This document shows positions 45,632-59,930 of a stretch of 64,000 bases of DNA, in pieces; the first letter of the stretch is position 1; every line of letters starts with the position of its first letter. Under the pieces are notes generated by a model that saw only the letters and a program-made list of their open reading frames with translations, ran no database searches and was not told the origin of the DNA. Source of the stretch: Permianibacter aggregans (lineage in GTDB: Bacteria; Pseudomonadota; Gammaproteobacteria; Enterobacterales; Permianibacteraceae); assembly GCF_009756665.1 (NCBI RefSeq), contig NZ_CP037953.1, positions 2,914,001 through 2,978,000 on the forward strand. The letters run 5' to 3'. Both the position numbers and the translations under genes were made by a program.

Positions 45632-46933
45632 ATGCAAGAAGTCGCTTACCAGCTCCAGCGCGGACCGGTCTGCTTTCGCACGATTGGTCTCGACAATGCC
45701 TGGACCCTGAAAACATACGAGTCGGTTGGCGGTTACAGTCAGCTGCGCAAAATTCTCAGCGAAAAAATTCCGCCTGAGCAGATCATTGAGTCGTTGAAAT
45801 TGTCGAACCTGCGTGGCCGTGGCGGCGCCGGTTTTCCGACCGGTTTGAAATGGTCGTTCATGCCGCGCAATGCGCCGGGTCAGAAATATGTGGTCTGCAA
45901 TGCCGACGAAGGCGAGCCGGGCACTTACAAAGACCGCGACATTCTGCGTTTCAATCCGCACCAGTTGATCGAAGGCATGGCCATTGGCGCTTACGTCATT
46001 GGCGCCACCGTGGGTTACAACTACATCCGCGGCGAGTTCTGGGAACCGATCCAGCGTTTTGAAGGCGCGCTGAAAGAAGCCTATGCGGCCGGCCTGCTGG
46101 GTAAAAACATTTTGGGTTCCGGTTTCGATTTCGATTTGTACACCCACTACGGTGCCGGTGCTTACATCTGCGGTGAAGAAACGGCGCTGATCGAATCGAT
46201 TGAAGGCAAGAAAGGCCAGCCGCGTTTCAAACCGCCATTCCCGGCCAACTACGGTGTCTTTGGTCGCCCGACCAACGTCAATAACGTTGAGTCATTCGCC
46301 TCGGTGCCGGTCATTCTGGAACAGGGCGGTCAGTGGTTCCTGGAGCAGGGCAAGCCGAATAACGGCGGCACCAAAATCTTTTCCGTTTCCGGTCACGTCA
46401 ATAAACCGGGCAACTTTGAAGTGCAGCTCGGCACGCCATTCAAGGATTTGCTGGAAATGGCTGGCGGCATGTGGAATGGCAAAAAACTGAAAGCCGTTAT
46501 TCCTGGTGGTTCCTCGACACCAGTGTTGCCGGCAGAAGTGATGATGAACCTGACGATGGATTATGACGCCATCAGCAAGGCCGGTTCGATGCTCGGCGCC
46601 GGTTCCGTGATCATCATGGATGAAGACACCGACATGGTGAAAGTGCTGGCCCGTATTTCCCATTTCTATTACGAAGAATCCTGCGGCCAGTGCACGCCGT
46701 GCCGTGAAGGCACCGGTTGGTTGTCACGCATGCTGCACCGGATTCTGCATGGCGAAGGCACTCGCGATGATCTGGCCAAACTCGACGCGGTGGCGGCGAA
46801 CATTTCCGGCCGGACCATTTGCGCGCTGGGCGATGCCGCGGCAATGCCGGTGATCAGCTTCCTGAAGCATTTCCGGCACGAGTTCGAACATTACATCGAA
46901 CACAAGAAAAGCCTGGTCGGCGGCGGCCATTAA
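45632..46933 (+). CDS. nuoF: NADH-quinone oxidoreductase subunit F
   Basis: 433 residues. This is the NADH-binding subunit with FMN and [4Fe-4S] N3. Motifs in order: [15 protein letters not shown] (FMN/NADH loop, near 62-76), [30 protein letters not shown] (near 170-185) and the cluster ligands [15 protein letters not shown] (near 349-363), with a fourth Cys in TICALGDA. Entry point for electrons. Confidence 0.98.
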   Translation: MQEVAYQLQRGPVCFRTIGLDNAWTLKTYESVGGYSQLRKILSEKIPPEQIIESLKLSNLRGRGGAGFPTGLKWSFMPRNAPGQKYVVCNADEGEPGTYKDRDILRFNPHQLIEGMAIGAYVIGATVGYNYIRGEFWEPIQRFEGALKEAYAAGLLGKNILGSGFDFDLYTHYGAGAYICGEETALIESIEGKKGQPRFKPPFPANYGVFGRPTNVNNVESFASVPVILEQGGQWFLEQGKPNNGGTKIFSVSGHVNKPGNFEVQLGTPFKDLLEMAGGMWNGKKLKAVIPGGSSTPVLPAEVMMNLTMDYDAISKAGSMLGAGSVIIMDEDTDMVKVLARISHFYYEESCGQCTPCREGTGWLSRMLHRILHGEGTRDDLAKLDAVAANISGRTICALGDAAAMPVISFLKHFRHEFEHYIEHKKSLVGGGH

Positions 46934-46964
46934 TCCGAACATTCAAAACTGAGACGGTAGCACG

Positions 46965-49097
46965 ATGGTAAACATCGAAATTGACGGCAAGAAACTGACG
47001 GTCGAACCCGGCTCGATGGTGATCGAGGCGGCGGACGCGGCGGGCATTTATATTCCGCGTTTCTGCTATCACAAGAAATTATCGGTCGCGGCCAATTGCC
47101 GTATGTGCCTGGTGGATGTCGCGAAAGCGCCGAAAGCCTTGCCGGCCTGCGCGACACCAGTCAACGAAGGCATGGTCATCCAGACCAAATCGAAAAAAGC
47201 GCTGGACGCGCAAAAATCGGTCATGGAATTTCTGCTGATCAACCACCCGCTGGATTGCCCAATTTGCGATCAGGGCGGCGAGTGTGAGCTGCAGGATCTG
47301 GCCATGGGTTATGGCGGCGATGTTTCGCAGTACGTCGAAGGCAAGCGCGTGGTGGCCGATAAAGACATCGGCCCGTTGATCGCCACCGAAATGACCCGTT
47401 GCATTCACTGCACCCGCTGCGTGCGTTTCGGCACCGAAGTCGCCGGCATGCGTGAACTCGGCGCCACCGGTCGTGGCGAGCACATGACCATCGGTACCTT
47501 CATTGAAAAAAGCGTTGATTCAGAAGTTTCCGGCAACGTCATCGATTTGTGCCCGGTCGGCGCGCTGACCGCGAAACCTTCGCGTTTTACCGCTCGTGCT
47601 TGGGAACTGCAATCGCGTCCATCGATTGCTCCGCATGATTGCTTAGGTTCGAACATCGATGTTCACTACCGTCGCAATGAAGTCATGCGTGTCGTACCGC
47701 GCGAGAACGAAGCGATCAACGAAGTCTGGATTTCCGATCGCGATCGCTACAGCTACGAAGCGCTGAACAAAGCCGAGCGTCTGCTGAACCCGAAAGTCAA
47801 ACGCGATGGAGTCTGGCAGAATGTGTCCTGGCAGGACGCGCTGGAACTGACCGCGACCAATCTGAAGCGGGCAGGTCAGGGCGTTGCCGCCTTGACCTCG
47901 GCCAGCAACACCACCGAAGAGCTTTTCCTGTTGCAAAAAGTCGTGCGCGGTCTCGGCTCGAACAATATCGATTTCCGTCTGCGTCAGAGCGATTTTTCTG
48001 CCGACGCACAAGCGGCGTTGATGCCGCAGCTGGGATTGTCGATTGCTGAACTGGAAAATCTCGACGCGACTTTGCTGATCGGTTCCAACCTGCGTCAGGA
48101 ACAACCGATCGCCGCCGTGCGTTTACGCAAAGCAACACGTGATGGCGTTGTCATGTCCTTGTCGACGGTTGATGTCGAATGGACTTTCCGCGTTGCTCCG
48201 GATGTCGTCGATGCCGATTTGCTGGCTCAGGTCGCCGGTGTCGCGAAAGCGCTGGTTGATGCCAAAGGTTCAGACGCCGCTGAATTTTCTGCGGCCGTTG
48301 CTTCAGTCAACGCCAACGATTCGCACAATGCGATTGCCGAGCAATTGCTGAAAGCGGAAAAGAAAGCGGTGATTCTCGGCGCCATTGCCATCGAGCATCC
48401 GCATTTCGCCAGTATCGATTCGCTGGTGCAAATCATTGGTAAATTGTCTGGCGCTTCGGTCGGCATGCTGACGCCTGGCGCCAACGCGGCCGGCGCATGG
48501 CTCGCCGGTGCTGTGCCGCATCGCCGCGAGGCCGGTCACGCGGTCAATAACGCGGGGTTGAATGCCCAGCAAATGTTGGCCAGCTCCCAGAAAGCCTATG
48601 TGCTGATGAACGTCGAACCAGAGCTCGATTCGGTTCTCGGTGAAGCGGCGCTGGAAGCCGTCAAAGGTGCCGAATTTATCGTCGCGCTGACACCGTTTGC
48701 CGATGGCAAAGTCAGTGAGTACGCCGATGTGTTGTTGCCGATTGGCGCGTTCACCGAAACCTCCGGCAGTTATGTCAATGCCGAAGGCACGTTCCAGAGT
48801 TTTGCCGCTGTCGTGCCCGCCAAGGGCGAAGCGCGTCCGGGTTGGAAAGTGCTACGTGTTCTCGGCAACCTGCTGAACCTGAAGGGCTTTGATTACGTGT
48901 CGTCGGAAGATGTGCTGGCGGAACTGCAACAGGCATTGAAAGCGCCGGGTGCCAGCGACGCGAAATGGATTGCGCCGAAGCAGCTTGCCGGTGGCAAAGC
49001 GGTGACGTCACAGAACATGTACGCGATTGACGCGCTGGTGCGTCGCGCCCCGAGTTTGCAGCAAACGACGCAGGCGCGTCGCGGTCAGGGAGCCTAA
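46965..49097 (+). CDS. nuoG: NADH-quinone oxidoreductase subunit G
   Basis: 710 residues. Electron-wire subunit: a ferredoxin-like [2Fe-2S] domain (CYHKKLSVAANCRMCLVD, about 34-51), the His/Cys-ligated [4Fe-4S] (HPLDCPICDQGGECELQD), and a further [4Fe-4S] in MTRCIHCTRCVRFG with CPVGAL. A degenerate molybdopterin-oxidoreductase domain follows from about 220. It is nearly 200 residues shorter than E. coli NuoG, having the compact form usual outside enterics; the extra N7 cluster Cys set is not apparent. The C-terminal half is poorly conserved. Confidence 0.96.
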   Translation: MVNIEIDGKKLTVEPGSMVIEAADAAGIYIPRFCYHKKLSVAANCRMCLVDVAKAPKALPACATPVNEGMVIQTKSKKALDAQKSVMEFLLINHPLDCPICDQGGECELQDLAMGYGGDVSQYVEGKRVVADKDIGPLIATEMTRCIHCTRCVRFGTEVAGMRELGATGRGEHMTIGTFIEKSVDSEVSGNVIDLCPVGALTAKPSRFTARAWELQSRPSIAPHDCLGSNIDVHYRRNEVMRVVPRENEAINEVWISDRDRYSYEALNKAERLLNPKVKRDGVWQNVSWQDALELTATNLKRAGQGVAALTSASNTTEELFLLQKVVRGLGSNNIDFRLRQSDFSADAQAALMPQLGLSIAELENLDATLLIGSNLRQEQPIAAVRLRKATRDGVVMSLSTVDVEWTFRVAPDVVDADLLAQVAGVAKALVDAKGSDAAEFSAAVASVNANDSHNAIAEQLLKAEKKAVILGAIAIEHPHFASIDSLVQIIGKLSGASVGMLTPGANAAGAWLAGAVPHRREAGHAVNNAGLNAQQMLASSQKAYVLMNVEPELDSVLGEAALEAVKGAEFIVALTPFADGKVSEYADVLLPIGAFTETSGSYVNAEGTFQSFAAVVPAKGEARPGWKVLRVLGNLLNLKGFDYVSSEDVLAELQQALKAPGASDAKWIAPKQLAGGKAVTSQNMYAIDALVRRAPSLQQTTQARRGQGA

Positions 49098-49100
49098 ACC

Positions 49101-50108
49101 ATGTGGGTGGATTATCTGATTGAGGGCGCCTGGATACTCGCGAAAATTATCGCGATTGTGTTGCCGTTGATCCTCGGTGTTGCGTATGCCACTTACGCTG
49201 AGCGCAAAGTGATTGGTTACATGCAGTTGCGTATCGGTCCGAACCGGGTCGGGCCGCTTGGTTTGTTCCAGCCGTTCGCCGACGTGATCAAGCTGCTGAC
49301 CAAGGAAATCATCACGCCGACGCTGTCGAACCGTGGTTTGTTTATCGCGGCGCCGATCATCTGCTTTGCGCCGAGCTTGGTTGCCTGGGCCGTGGTGCCG
49401 TTTGAAGCCGGTGTCGTGCTCGCCGATGTCAACGCCGGTTTGCTGTTCCTACTGGCGATGACCAGCTTGGGCGTTTACGGCATCATCATCGCCGGTTGGG
49501 CCTCGAACTCGAAATATGCCTTCCTAGGTGGCCTGCGTTCGGCGGCGCAAATCGTTTCCTACGAAATCGCCATGGGCTTCACGCTGGTAGGCGTGTTGAT
49601 GGTTGCCGGCACGATGAACATCGGTGACATCGTCGCCAAACAAGCCGGTGGTGTGCATCAATGGTTTGTTTGGCCGTTGCTGCCGTTGGCGGTCATTTAC
49701 TGGATTTGTGGTGTTGCCGAAACCAACCGGGCGCCGTTCGACTTGCCGGAAGGTGAATCGGAAATCGTTGCCGGTTTCCACGTTGAATACGCGGGCTCGA
49801 CGTTCGCGGTGTTCTTCCTGGCCGAATACGCCAACATGATTTTGATTAGCTTCCTGACCGCGCTGTTGTTCTTCGGCGGTTGGTACAGCCCACTGCCGGA
49901 ATCAGTACCGCTTATCGGTGCCTCCGGTACGCACTGGTTATTCATCAAAGCCTTCCTGTTCCTGTGCGGTATGTTCTGGCTGCGTGCCACGTTCCCGCGC
50001 TTCCGCTACGACCAGGTCATGCGCCTTGGTTGGAAAATTTTCATTCCGGTAACGCTGGTGTGGGTGATGTTGGTCGCCGCGCTGGTGAAACTCGGCTGGG
50101 TAGGTTAA
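49101..50108 (+). CDS. nuoH: NADH-quinone oxidoreductase subunit H
   Basis: 335 residues, about eight membrane helices. It forms the membrane side of the quinone chamber and the first proton path. Signature segments: [20 protein letters not shown] (about 33-52), [13 protein letters not shown] and [18 protein letters not shown] (acidic loop leading to the E-channel), plus [15 protein letters not shown]. Confidence 0.98.
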   Translation: MWVDYLIEGAWILAKIIAIVLPLILGVAYATYAERKVIGYMQLRIGPNRVGPLGLFQPFADVIKLLTKEIITPTLSNRGLFIAAPIICFAPSLVAWAVVPFEAGVVLADVNAGLLFLLAMTSLGVYGIIIAGWASNSKYAFLGGLRSAAQIVSYEIAMGFTLVGVLMVAGTMNIGDIVAKQAGGVHQWFVWPLLPLAVIYWICGVAETNRAPFDLPEGESEIVAGFHVEYAGSTFAVFFLAEYANMILISFLTALLFFGGWYSPLPESVPLIGASGTHWLFIKAFLFLCGMFWLRATFPRFRYDQVMRLGWKIFIPVTLVWVMLVAALVKLGWVG

Positions 50109-50124
50109 GGCTGAGGATGCTTTC

Positions 50125-50619
50125 ATGATTCAAACCGTTAAACAAGTGCTGAAGTCCTACACGCTGGCTGAACTGCGTTCCGGCCTGATGGTGACCTTCC
50201 GCCATATGTTCGCGCAGAAAATCACCGTTCAATATCCGGAAGAAAAAACCCCGCAGTCACCGCGTTTCCGCGGTCTGCATGCGCTACGCCGTTATCCGAA
50301 TGGTGAAGAGCGCTGCATTGCCTGCAAACTCTGCGAAGCGGTCTGCCCGGCGCTGGCCATAACCATCGAAGCCGGTCCGCGCCAGAACGACGGCACCCGT
50401 CGCACCACGCGCTACGAAATCGATCTGTTCAAATGCATTTTCTGCGGCTTCTGTGAAGAAAGCTGCCCGGTCGATTCGATCGTCGAAACGCGCGTGTTCG
50501 ATTACCACTTTGAAAAGCGTGGCGAACAAATCATGACCAAAGCGAAATTGCTCGCCATTGGTGACAAGTACGAAGCGCAGATTGCCGCCGATCGCGCCGT
50601 TGACGCGCCGTATCGCTAA
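50125..50619 (+). CDS. nuoI: NADH-quinone oxidoreductase subunit I
   Basis: 164 residues. A TYKY-type ferredoxin subunit with two [4Fe-4S] clusters, N6a and N6b, ligated by [13 protein letters not shown] (near 66-78) and [13 protein letters not shown] (near 105-117). Passes electrons from NuoG to NuoB. Confidence 0.98.
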   Translation: MIQTVKQVLKSYTLAELRSGLMVTFRHMFAQKITVQYPEEKTPQSPRFRGLHALRRYPNGEERCIACKLCEAVCPALAITIEAGPRQNDGTRRTTRYEIDLFKCIFCGFCEESCPVDSIVETRVFDYHFEKRGEQIMTKAKLLAIGDKYEAQIAADRAVDAPYR

Positions 50620-50628
50620 GGAACCGCC

Positions 50629-51258
50629 ATGGATTTGAAAACCCTTGTGTTCTACCTGTTCGCCGCGTTGCTGCTGTTGTCGGCAACGATGGTGATCACC
50701 GTGCGCAACCCGGTTCGCGCCGTGTTGTCGCTGGTGCTGACCTTTTTCTGTGCCGCCGTGTTGTGGCTGCTGACCACCGCCGAGTTTCTGGCGATTGCAC
50801 TGGTGCTGGTTTACGTCGGCGCCGTCATGGTCTTGTTCCTGTTCGTCGTCATGATGCTCGATGTCGAGTTTGCTGCGGTCAAGCAGGGCTTTATCCGTTA
50901 CCTGCCGGTCGGATTGACGGCAGCCGCGATTGTCGGTGTGTTGATTTGGCGCTTGGTTAGCGAAGGCGCGTTTGCTCCGGCTGGCGAAGCGGTGGCCAGT
51001 GACAAGAGCAATATCGAAGTGCTCGGCGTGCTGCTTTACACCGAATATTTCTACGCGTTTGAACTCGCCGCACTTGTATTGCTGGTGGCATTGATCGCTG
51101 CCGTTGCGCTGACCTTCCGTGGTACCCGGATGCGCAAGATTCAGGACGTCGGCCGTCAGGTCGCGGTCAGCAAAGAAGAACGTCTGCGGGTGGTCAAAGT
51201 CGAGCCGGTCAAACGCGCTCCGGCCGCTGCTGCCAATGCAGAAGGGGAAAAAGCATGA
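50629..51258 (+). CDS. nuoJ: NADH-quinone oxidoreductase subunit J
   Basis: 209 residues with five membrane helices. The third helix contains [20 protein letters not shown], the segment with the pi-bulge that rotates between resting and active states in complex I. A C-terminal Ala-rich charged tail follows about residue 190. The stop overlaps the nuoK ATG. Confidence 0.97.
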   Translation: MDLKTLVFYLFAALLLLSATMVITVRNPVRAVLSLVLTFFCAAVLWLLTTAEFLAIALVLVYVGAVMVLFLFVVMMLDVEFAAVKQGFIRYLPVGLTAAAIVGVLIWRLVSEGAFAPAGEAVASDKSNIEVLGVLLYTEYFYAFELAALVLLVALIAAVALTFRGTRMRKIQDVGRQVAVSKEERLRVVKVEPVKRAPAAAANAEGEKA

Positions 51259-51560
51259 TCGGCTTGCACCATTATTTGGCGGTCAGCACCGCGCTGTTCG
51301 CGATTTCCGTTGCCGGCATCATTTTGAACCGGAAAAACGTCATCACCTTGTTGATGTGCATTGAGCTGCTATTGCTCGCGGTCAACACCAATTTCATCGC
51401 CTTCTCGCAACATTTGGGCGATGCGGCCGGCCAGATTTTCGTGTTCTTTATTCTGACCGTGGCTGCCGCCGAAGCGGCGATTGGTCTGGCGATTCTGGTC
51501 GTGCTGTTCCGTAACCGTCGCACCATCGACGTAGAAGATCTCGACGAGTTGAAGGGGTAA
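51255..51560 (+). CDS. nuoK: NADH-quinone oxidoreductase subunit K
   Basis: 101 residues, three membrane helices. Proton-path subunit with the conserved buried glutamates visible in [16 protein letters not shown] (near 31-46) and in [16 protein letters not shown] (near 68-83). The start lies inside the nuoJ stop (ATGA). Confidence 0.98.
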   Translation: MIGLHHYLAVSTALFAISVAGIILNRKNVITLLMCIELLLLAVNTNFIAFSQHLGDAAGQIFVFFILTVAAAEAAIGLAILVVLFRNRRTIDVEDLDELKG

Positions 51561-51568
51561 GAGGCGAC

Positions 51569-53581
<2,013 letters not shown>

Positions 53582-53600
53582 GCTCGGGAAGTGACAAACG

Positions 53601-55136
53601 ATGAATAATTTTCCCTTGCTCAGTCTGTTGGTCTGGTTGCCGATGGCCGGTGGTCTGGCCGTGCTGTTGTTTGGTGGCAAAAGTCCGGCGCGAGCGAAAT
53701 GGTTGAGCCTGCTGACAGCGTTGGCAACACTGGTCGCCTGCGCACCGTTGTACAGCAACTTCGATATGACCACGGCCGATCTGCAGTTCGTCGAACGCGC
53801 CGTCTGGTTCCAGTTTGAAACGCTGAAAATCGAATACGCACTTGGCGTCGACGGTTTTGCGATGCCGCTGATTCTCCTGACCTGCTTCACGACCGTGTTG
53901 GTCGTCGCCGCCGGTTGGGAAGTGATCGAAAACCGCGTATCGCATTACATGGCTGCGTTTCTGTTCATGACCGGTTTGATGAACGGTGTGTTCGCTGCCA
54001 TGGATGCGATGCTGTTCTATGTATTCTGGGAAGCGATGCTGGTGCCGATGTTCTTGATCATCGGTATCTGGGGTGGCCCGAACCGCGTTTACGCAACGAT
54101 CAAATTCTTCCTGTACACCTTCTTCGGTTCGGTGTTCATGCTGGTCGCGCTGATTTACATGGGTCTTGAAGCCAACAGCTTCATGATCAGCGATCTGCAC
54201 AGCCTGCCGCTGGAAATGAATCCGCAGCACTGGATTTTCGCCGCGTTCCTGATCGCTTTCGCGGTCAAGGTGCCGATGTTCCCAGTGCACACCTGGTTGC
54301 CGGATGCCCACGTTGAAGCGCCCACCGGTGGTTCTGTCGTGCTGGCCGCGATCATGTTGAAAATGGGTACCTACGGTTTTATCCGCTTCAGTCTGCCGAT
54401 TGCCCCGGATGCTTCGGCTGCCTGGGCTGATTTCATGATTGCCATCAGCCTTGTTGCCGTTGTTTACATCGGCTTTGTCGCGCTGGTGCAGAAAGACATG
54501 AAGAAGCTGATCGCTTATTCGTCCATCGCGCACATGGGTTTTGTCACGCTCGGCTTTTTCATCGCGTTCGCGTTGCGGGAAAATGGCGACCAAATGCAAG
54601 CCGCACTCGGCGTGCAAGGCGGTCTGGTGCAAATGATTTCGCACGGTTTTATTTCCGGCGCGATGTTCTTGTGTATCGGCGTGCTTTACGACCGCGTACA
54701 CAGCCGAATGATCGCCGATTACGGCGGTGTCGCGAACACCATGCCGAAGTTTGCTGCGTTCATGATGCTGTTCACGATGGCCAATGCTGGTCTGCCTGGC
54801 ACCTCCGGTTTTGTCGGTGAGTTCATGGTCATTCTGGCCTCGTTCAGCGCCAACTTCTGGTACGCGTTCCTGGCCGCGACGACCTTGATTCTCGGTGCCG
54901 CTTACAGCCTGTGGATGTACAAGCGCGTCATTTTCGGTGAAGTCGCCAACAGTCATGTTGCCGAGTTGAATGACATCAACGCTCGCGAACAATTGATTCT
55001 GGCGATTCTCGCCATCGCGGTACTGGCCCTGGGTCTGTATCCGAAAATGCTGACCGACATCATGGAGCCGTCAGTACAGCACTTGTTGAACTGTGGCCTG
55101 CAATCGAAGCTGGGCGCCATCGGAGTGTGCCAATAA
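53601..55136 (+). CDS. nuoM: NADH-quinone oxidoreductase subunit M
   Basis: 511 residues, 14 helices, antiporter-like proton pump. Conserved: FYVFWEAMLVPMFLIIGIWG (Glu near 142), AVKVPMFPVHTWLPDAHVEA (Lys near 223) and HMGFVTLGFF. The stop codon overlaps the nuoN start (TAATG). Confidence 0.98.
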   Translation: MNNFPLLSLLVWLPMAGGLAVLLFGGKSPARAKWLSLLTALATLVACAPLYSNFDMTTADLQFVERAVWFQFETLKIEYALGVDGFAMPLILLTCFTTVLVVAAGWEVIENRVSHYMAAFLFMTGLMNGVFAAMDAMLFYVFWEAMLVPMFLIIGIWGGPNRVYATIKFFLYTFFGSVFMLVALIYMGLEANSFMISDLHSLPLEMNPQHWIFAAFLIAFAVKVPMFPVHTWLPDAHVEAPTGGSVVLAAIMLKMGTYGFIRFSLPIAPDASAAWADFMIAISLVAVVYIGFVALVQKDMKKLIAYSSIAHMGFVTLGFFIAFALRENGDQMQAALGVQGGLVQMISHGFISGAMFLCIGVLYDRVHSRMIADYGGVANTMPKFAAFMMLFTMANAGLPGTSGFVGEFMVILASFSANFWYAFLAATTLILGAAYSLWMYKRVIFGEVANSHVAELNDINAREQLILAILAIAVLALGLYPKMLTDIMEPSVQHLLNCGLQSKLGAIGVCQ

Positions 55137-56566
55137 TGTTTGAGACACCCAATCTTTACCTGATGTCGGCCGAGATCTTCCTGGTCATCGCCACCTGCTT
55201 GGTGATGCTGGTCGATTTGTTCTTTGCTGGTGCCGAACGCAAGAACACTTACGCGGCAGCGATGTTGTCGCTGGCGGGCACCCTGCTGGTCACGCTGCAG
55301 TTGTACGAAGTGCCGGAAGCGATTCTGTACAGCGGCCACTACGTGCACGACCAACTCGCGATCATCCTGAAAGTGGCGATTTACATCGTCAGCATGATCG
55401 CGCTGATGTACGCCCGCACCTATATCGCTGAGCGTCAATTCCTGCGCGGTGAATATTATTTGCTGACACTGTTCGCCGTGCTCGGTGCCAACGTGCTGGT
55501 CGCCGCCGGTTCGATGCTGACGATTTATCTTGGTCTGGAACTGATGTCACTGTCGCTTTACGCGATGGTCGCGATGCAGCGCGACAGTCACAGCGCACCA
55601 GAAGCGGCGATGAAATACTTCGTCATGGGCGCGCTGGCTTCCGGTTTCCTGCTCTGGGGCATGAGCTTGCTGTATGGTGTCACCGGCAGCTTGCAATTGG
55701 ATCAGATCGCGCAACTGCCAAGCAGTGCTGATCAGTTAATCATCTATCGCTTCGCGATGATTTTCATTGTTGCTGCCATTGCCTTCAAGCTCGGTGCTGT
55801 GCCGTTCCATATGTGGATTCCGGATATTTACCACGGTGCTCCAACGTCGGTCGTCGCGTTCCTCGGTAGCGCGCCGAAAATCGCCGCGTTCGGCATGATC
55901 ATCCGCTTGCTGACCGAAGCGATGCCGGGCATCTCTGCCGACTGGACTGCGATGCTGGTGATGCTGGCCGTGTTGAGTTTGGCGATCGGTAATATCGGCG
56001 CCATCATGCAAAGCAACCTGAAGCGTCTGCTCGCATATTCAGCGATTGCGCACATGGGTTACTTCGTGATCGGCCTGACCACCGGTAACAACGAAGGCTT
56101 TGCCGCTTCGATGTTCTACATGCTGGTCTATGCGCTGATGACGCTGGGCGGTTTCGGCATGATTCTGTTCCTGTCGCGCGCCGGTTTCGAAAGCGATGAA
56201 ATTTCCCATTTCAAAGGCCTGTGGCAGCGCAGCCCATGGCACGCGCTGCTGATGATGTTCATCCTGATGTCGATGGCCGGTATTCCGCCGTTTGTTGGCT
56301 TCTGGCCGAAGTTGCAAATCTTTATGGCGGCCGTGAATTCGGGCCAAGTGGGTCTCGCCATTTACGCTGCCGTGATGTCGCTGATTGGCGCCTACTACTA
56401 CCTGAAAGTCGTCAAGGTCATGTTCTTCGATACTGCCGAAGATATGACACCAATCAAAGCGAGTACATCGCTGCAACTAGCGATCAGCGCCAACGGCCTC
56501 GCGATGCTGGTGCTGGGATTGTTCCCCAGCGTCATTCTCGCTTGGTGTTTGCAGGCCTTCGCCTGA
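55136..56566 (+). CDS. nuoN: NADH-quinone oxidoreductase subunit N
   Basis: 476 residues from the ATG overlapping the nuoM stop; a start three codons earlier is possible but would extend the overlap. Antiporter-like pump subunit, last of the operon. Conserved: YLGLELMSLSLYAMVAM (Glu near 129), FKLGAVPFHMWIPDIYHGAP (Lys near 213) and AYSAIAHMGYFVIG. A terminator follows 19 bases after the stop. Confidence 0.97.
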   Translation: MFETPNLYLMSAEIFLVIATCLVMLVDLFFAGAERKNTYAAAMLSLAGTLLVTLQLYEVPEAILYSGHYVHDQLAIILKVAIYIVSMIALMYARTYIAERQFLRGEYYLLTLFAVLGANVLVAAGSMLTIYLGLELMSLSLYAMVAMQRDSHSAPEAAMKYFVMGALASGFLLWGMSLLYGVTGSLQLDQIAQLPSSADQLIIYRFAMIFIVAAIAFKLGAVPFHMWIPDIYHGAPTSVVAFLGSAPKIAAFGMIIRLLTEAMPGISADWTAMLVMLAVLSLAIGNIGAIMQSNLKRLLAYSAIAHMGYFVIGLTTGNNEGFAASMFYMLVYALMTLGGFGMILFLSRAGFESDEISHFKGLWQRSPWHALLMMFILMSMAGIPPFVGFWPKLQIFMAAVNSGQVGLAIYAAVMSLIGAYYYLKVVKVMFFDTAEDMTPIKASTSLQLAISANGLAMLVLGLFPSVILAWCLQAFA

Positions 56567-56585
56567 TATCGCGAGATAGCGACAC

Positions 56586-56612
56586 AAAAAGCCACCGCAA
56601 GGTGGCTTTTTC
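56586..56612 (+). terminator. Terminator of the nuo operon
   Basis: AAAAAGCCACC GCAA GGTGGCTTTTT: 11-base-pair stem with a tetraloop and a T tract, directly after nuoN. Confidence 0.93.
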
Positions 56613-56619
56613 GTTTCCG

Positions 56620-56690
56620 GTAGGTGCCGAATTTATTCGCATAACATCGCCACGATACGGCGGTCATTGTGCGAATGAATTCGCACCTAC
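56620..56690. repeat. Inverted repeat of the GTAGGTGCGAATTTATTCGCA type
   Basis: GTAGGTGCCGAATTTATTCG at 56620-56639 is answered by an inverted arm ending GAATGAATTCGCACCTAC at 56690, around a 28-base centre. Each arm is also internally palindromic around GAATT. It is a dispersed-element style repeat distinct from the GTCATTCCCGCG family. Nothing else is visible between nuoN and the WYL gene. Confidence 0.7.
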
Positions 56691-56794
56691 TCTGAATGAT
56701 CCAGGCTCCCTAGCAATGATGCCTGCTGACTTACCAAGATAGGCAATTCATCGGTTTCTGGTTACCATCAGCGGATACGCTTTGGGGTGCTCGT

Positions 56795-57757
56795 ATGGAT
56801 AAATGGGAACGCTTTCGCCAGCTGCAAAAGATTCTTGAGGCGCGGCGCCATCCGGTGCCGTTGAAAACGCTGTCAGAGTTGATGGAATGCGATCCATCGA
56901 CGATCAAGCGTTTGATCAAGGATATGCGGGAAAAGCACGATGCGCCGGTGGCGTCATCGAAAGCCGGTTATGCCTGGCGGCCGCGCCCTGGTCAGGTGTT
57001 CGAGTTGCCGGGCACCTGGCTTGGTCAGGAAGAGTTGCTGGCGCTGATGGTGCTTGATCAGGCGCTGTCCGGCATGGGTAGCCGGGTCATGGAAAAAGAA
57101 TTCGCCGCGCTGCGTAAAAAAGTGCGCGAGTTGCTGCAAAAAGACGCCGTCGACGGCGAAGATTTCATCAAGCGACTGCGCGTCGTCAGCAGTCGTCAGC
57201 GTCAGGCTGAGTTTCCGTTTTTCACCCAAATTGTCATCGCCTTGCAACAGCGTTTGCAGTTGCGGTTTCAGTACCTGACCCGTTCCCGCAATGTGCAAGA
57301 AGTGCGCACCGTCTCGCCGCAACGCTTGGTGCTCTACCGCGACAACTGGTATCTCGATGCCTGGTGTCATGATCGCAAGGCCTTGCGCACGTTTGCCCTG
57401 GACGCCATATCAGCTTGCGATCCGCTGCCGGAATCATGCCAAGACATCGACGATAAAACGCTCGATGCCCATTACGGCGGTTCATACGGCATTTTCAGTG
57501 GCGAGCCCACCGGCATTGCCGAAGTTCGCTTTAGCAGCGATGCAGCGCGCTGGGTGCGCTCGGAGAGCTGGCATCCTGAGCAGCAAATGGTTGAGCAGGA
57601 AGATGGTTCCTTGTTGCTGCGCATTCCTTATTCGCAGTCCACCGAGTTGTTGCGCGATGTATTGGCGTGGGGAAAGGATGCAGTCATCGTAGGACCACCA
57701 TCGTTGCGACAGGAAGCGGTGAACATACTGAAGCAGACGCTACAGGCTTATGAATAA
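56795..57757 (+). CDS. WYL-domain transcriptional regulator (YafY type)
   Basis: 320 residues. N-terminal winged helix-turn-helix (KILEARRHPVPLKTLSELME, then PSTIKRLIKDMREKH, about 11-50), a linker, then a WYL domain with NWYLDAWCH near 183-191. A C-terminal WCX-like region follows (VRFSSDAARWVRSESWHPEQ). WYL domains are thought to sense nucleic acid or nucleotide ligands; such regulators often control DNA repair or phage-defence loci but also housekeeping genes. Composition is core-like, and 265 bases separate it from parE, so a link to the accessory ATPase-PIN genes is unproven. Target genes are unknown. Confidence 0.88.
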   Translation: MDKWERFRQLQKILEARRHPVPLKTLSELMECDPSTIKRLIKDMREKHDAPVASSKAGYAWRPRPGQVFELPGTWLGQEELLALMVLDQALSGMGSRVMEKEFAALRKKVRELLQKDAVDGEDFIKRLRVVSSRQRQAEFPFFTQIVIALQQRLQLRFQYLTRSRNVQEVRTVSPQRLVLYRDNWYLDAWCHDRKALRTFALDAISACDPLPESCQDIDDKTLDAHYGGSYGIFSGEPTGIAEVRFSSDAARWVRSESWHPEQQMVEQEDGSLLLRIPYSQSTELLRDVLAWGKDAVIVGPPSLRQEAVNILKQTLQAYE

Positions 57758-57820
57758 GCGAAAACGGCGACGCGCCCGATGGCTACTGTCCAAACAATGA
57801 GCCGCATTGGCAGCGATTCC

Positions 57821-57842
57821 GCGTTTCCGGCGCCGGAAACGC
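57821..57842. promoter_or_regulatory. Perfect 22-base palindrome upstream of parE
   Basis: GCGTTTCCGGC directly followed by its exact complement GCCGGAAACGC, about 180 bases before the parE start and 64 bases after the WYL gene stop. There is no loop and no T tract, so it resembles a dimeric operator more than a terminator. It could be a site for the WYL protein; that is a guess. Confidence 0.4.
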
Positions 57843-57899
57843 TGCGGTTCTGAACATCATTTGACCAGTTGCATCAGCGCTTGCAAGCGGTCGCATTAG

Positions 57900-59915
<2,016 letters not shown>

Positions 59916-59930
59916 AGTAGGAGGGATGTG

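Noticed and set aside
56795-57757. WYL regulator as a component of the ATPase-PIN module
   Set aside because: Core-like composition and separation by parE; association with the module is possible but not supported by adjacency.
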